Source of the DNA: Lunatibacter salilacus | GTDB lineage: Bacteria > Bacteroidota > Bacteroidia > Cytophagales > Cyclobacteriaceae | DNA: 64,000 nt | NCBI RefSeq assembly: GCF_009797935.1 | Contig: NZ_VOLC01000013.1 | Location: 155,283-219,282, forward strand | Reading direction: 5' to 3' | Part shown: in pieces, positions 62,801 through 64,000 of the stretch | Layout: every line of letters begins with the position of its first letter | How positions within the stretch are numbered: the first letter of the stretch is position 1 | Notes under the pieces: generated by a model | What the model saw: only the letters and a program-made list of their open reading frames with translations | The model's database searches: none | Told to the model about the DNA's origin: nothing | Program-made: the position numbers and the translations under genes

Positions 62801-64000
62801 GCCCTTGGTCCCAAGTCAGGACATTTACCACCGAAAACCAGCCTGTGGTGGTTCCTACTGCCCCGACCTTGAGTTCCCCTGCCAACAACGCAACGGGTAT
62901 TTCCATTACCCCTTCACTCTCATGGCAATCCGTGACTGGGGCAGAGAGTTACCAGGTGCAGGTGGCCACCAATGACGCATTCACTGACATTGTATTCCAG
63001 GAGGCTGGTAATTCTGGTACCAGCGTAAACGTCTCAGGGCTGAATTTCCAGACTTCTTATTTCTGGCGTGTGAGTGCCCAGAATAGCGCTGGTGAAAGCC
63101 CTTGGTCGCTAACTAGAACATTTGCCACCGAAAACCAGCCAATAGTGGTGCCAGGGACGCCTTCATTGAGTTCCCCTGTCAACAATGCCACGGGTATTTC
63201 CATCGCCCCAGCACTCTCCTGGCATTCCGTAACCGGGGCAGAGAGCTACCAGGTGCAGGTGTCCACCAATGACGCCTTCACCGACATTGTATTCCAGGAG
63301 TCTGCTATATCTGGCACCAGTGTCAACGCCTCAGGGCTGAATTTCCAGACCCCTTATTTCTGGCGGGTAAGTGCCCAGAACAGCGCCGGTCAGGGCCCTT
63401 GGTCCCAAGTCAGGACATTTACCACCGAAAACCAGCCTGTGGTGGTACCCGCGGCTCCTTCCTTGAATTCCCCTGAAAACAATGCCTCAAATATCTCCAT
63501 CACACCTGAACTTTCCTGGCAATCGGTAAGCGGTGCGGAGAGTTACCAGGTGCAGGTGTCCACCAATGACGCATTCACCGACATTGTATTCCAGGAGGCT
63601 GCTATATCTGGCACCAGTGTCAACGCCTCAGGGCTGAATTTCCAGACTCCTTATTTCTGGCGGGTAAGTGCCCAGAACAGCGCCGGTCAGGGCCCTTGGT
63701 CCCAAGTCAGGACATTTACCACCGAAAACCAGCCTGTGGTGGTACCCGCGGCTCCTTCCTTGAATTCCCCTGAAAACAATGCCTCAAATATCTCCATCAC
63801 ACCTGAACTTTCCTGGCAATCGGTAAGCGGTGCGGAGAGTTACCAGGTGCAGGTGTCCACCAATGACGCATTCACCGACATTGTATTCCAGGAGGCTGCT
63901 ATATCTGGCACAAGTGTCAACGCCTCAGGGCTGAATTTCCAGACCCCTTATTTCTGGCGGGTAAGTGCCCAGAACAGCGCCGGTCAGGGCCCTTGGTCCC
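59854..64000 (+). CDS. Giant LamG/fibronectin type III surface protein (3' end outside window)
   Basis: A single frame runs from the ATG at 59854, with a signal peptide, to the right edge (over 1380 residues). Residues about 30-400 form a propeller-like region. A first Fn3 repeat near 410-485 is followed by a LamG/concanavalin-like domain ('VAHWKMEEGGGNTLIDHSGFGNNG', 'ISIAGWIRP', 'GGLDDLRIYHGTL') near 490-690. From about residue 705 on, a run of fibronectin type III repeats occurs, each with 'SYQVQVATNDAFTDIVFQEA' and 'YFWRVSAQNSAGQGPWS' motifs. A carbohydrate-binding or adhesive surface protein is likely; a T9SS sorting domain would be expected beyond the edge. Confidence 0.85.
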   Translation, partial: MKPLTQKFTILIIFLLLCVPFFKGASQGFQSIVPLVPLPIDAGVGTADKTQSKVFFYDDKFWSVLANTTGTHLWRLDGLSWTNIRLLTTRKGRADVKVQGDLVHVFIFSANVSELVSLEYNDSDATFAPWTNRPTIINFQFNNQVQSATMDVDDSNRMWVAYVRNSNVLVQWSNSPYNNWSAPITLKAAVRADDGAVVIAMPGKVGVLWSDQITQRFGFKTHNVGDTPTSWSADEIPASQSALDVGFGMADDHMNVAVSNNGTLYCSVKTGYNNPDYPLIALLVRKPSGTWDDLYEVSNSGTKPIVILNELNNTIKVIYGSESYDSEIFYKESSSTTISFGPTQLLIGGSNSFRDPTSIKSNYQANVVILANNPSAGKAHGVFASDDGSPPPFGFPILSIPTMAATSIPLTAHLEWNSVFRADAYEVQVSLNPEFSNLVYNEAGIVETSVAVSGLVNGTRYYWRVRATNENEVSDWSEERYFTTIFQSGSSAELVAHWKMEEGGGNTLIDHSGFGNNGILRNADGVTWVPGVDGLSLNLPGTVDRYAEVNNAPSLNISDEISIAGWIRPTAILSKVILGKSTQNGYEVSITNNGKIEFWLNWTATDLTYRLLSTSNYIADGITWTHFAATFDGITMKIYLNGVEDSSISFPTPTAILNNNSILRIGAFGSEFRWAGGLDDLRIYHGTLSANAVATLYANEPDIPIAPILTAPSNNSTNLPISPDLQWNTVSGADFYQVQVGADQNFSAIVFDQAVAQGNTVNVPDLAYNATYYWRIRAVNNVGQSAWSTVWSFTIENEPISIPLAPLLDAPAENASNISIVPSLSWETVAGADGYLVQVATNNTFTDITFEQTGIVGPTVTTVELGYQTTYFWRVSAQNSAGQGEWSEIRSFTTKEPPVVIPATPELVYPSNNATGISIAPALSWLSVNGSESYQVQVATNDAFTDIVFQEAAISGTSVNASGLNFQTPYFWRVSAQNSAGQGPWSQVRTFTTENQPVVVPTAPTLSSPANNATGISITPSLSWQSVTGAESYQVQVATNDAFTDIVFQEAGNSGTSVNVSGLNFQTSYFWRVSAQNSAGESPWSLTRTFATENQPIVVPGTPSLSSPVNNATGISIAPALSWHSVTGAESYQVQVSTNDAFTDIVFQESAISGTSVNASGLNFQTPYFWRVSAQNSAGQGPWSQVRTFTTENQPVVVPAAPSLNSPENNASNISITPELSWQSVSGAESYQVQVSTNDAFTDIVFQEAAISGTSVNASGLNFQTPYFWRVSAQNSAGQGPWSQVRTFTTENQPVVVPAAPSLNSPENNASNISITPELSWQSVSGAESYQVQVSTNDAFTDIVFQEAAISGTSVNASGLNFQTPYFWRVSAQNSAGQGPWS
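62233..64000 (+). repeat. Tandem 297-bp fibronectin III repeat array
   Basis: Equivalent positions in successive units (TTENQ or similar) begin at 62233, 62530, 62827, 63124, 63421 and 63718, each exactly 297 bp apart (99 residues). The last two units differ by only a couple of bases in the visible part. The array continues past the edge. Confidence 0.9.

Noticed and set aside
62233..64000. CRISPR array
   Set aside because: The repeats are 297 bp, in frame and fully coding, so they are protein domain repeats.

Overview
The window reads as chromosome of a Bacteroidota bacterium, probably Cytophagales and perhaps Cyclobacteriaceae (a guess from gene style, not a phylogeny). Supporting signs are a SusC/SusD pair, a type IX secretion sorting domain, many short lipoprotein leaders, TAnnTTTG-type promoter elements and mostly absent Shine-Dalgarno sequences.

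Layout. 1-1.3 kb: 3' truncated end of a DUF4394 lipoprotein gene. 1.6-13.7 kb: a roughly 12 kb island integrated in the 3' end of tRNA-Ser(TGA). It is bounded by a 23-bp direct repeat and carries a tyrosine recombinase, a truncated SpvB/TcB-type Tc-toxin protein, two large uncharacterised companions and several membrane proteins. 13.9-26.9 kb: a low-density region with a DsrE-like protein, a UPF0175/DUF3368 toxin-antitoxin pair, a GH29 fucosidase plus SGNH esterase pair, surface lipoproteins, tandem LuxR-type regulators, AlkB and many decayed genes. 27.1-55.8 kb: an unusual concentration of phosphorus-acquisition genes. These are a PhoX-like DUF839 phosphatase, a SusCD pair with a PI-PLC, the pstSCAB transporter, an organophosphate (OPA) transporter with a phosphonate-associated-type dehydrogenase, a TPR/LuxR regulator with beta-propeller phytase and a TonB receptor, and a giant secreted nuclease/phosphatase-fold protein with a T9SS tail. 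55.9-64 kb: VOC protein, alpha/beta hydrolase, exopolysaccharide sugar transferase and the start of a giant LamG/fibronectin-III repeat protein that runs off the right edge.

How the genes fit together. The 27-56 kb genes could release phosphate from phosphomonoesters, inositol phospholipids, phytate and perhaps DNA outside the cell, bring products through the outer membrane with TonB-dependent receptors, and take phosphate and organophosphates across the inner membrane. Upstream of the SusC, phytase and nuclease genes I see direct repeats of a TGTTAAC-like 7-mer spaced 4 bp apart (11-bp period), the geometry of a PhoB box; two of them sit about 10 bp before a TAGCTTT(G/C) element. I propose that they form one phosphate-starvation regulon.

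The best candidate for an undescribed system is the tRNA-Ser island: an SpvB-domain protein cut just before the usual middle/Rhs part, co-directional with a 1269-aa coiled-coil protein and a 423-aa protein bearing a long Ala/Gly-rich hydrophobic segment.
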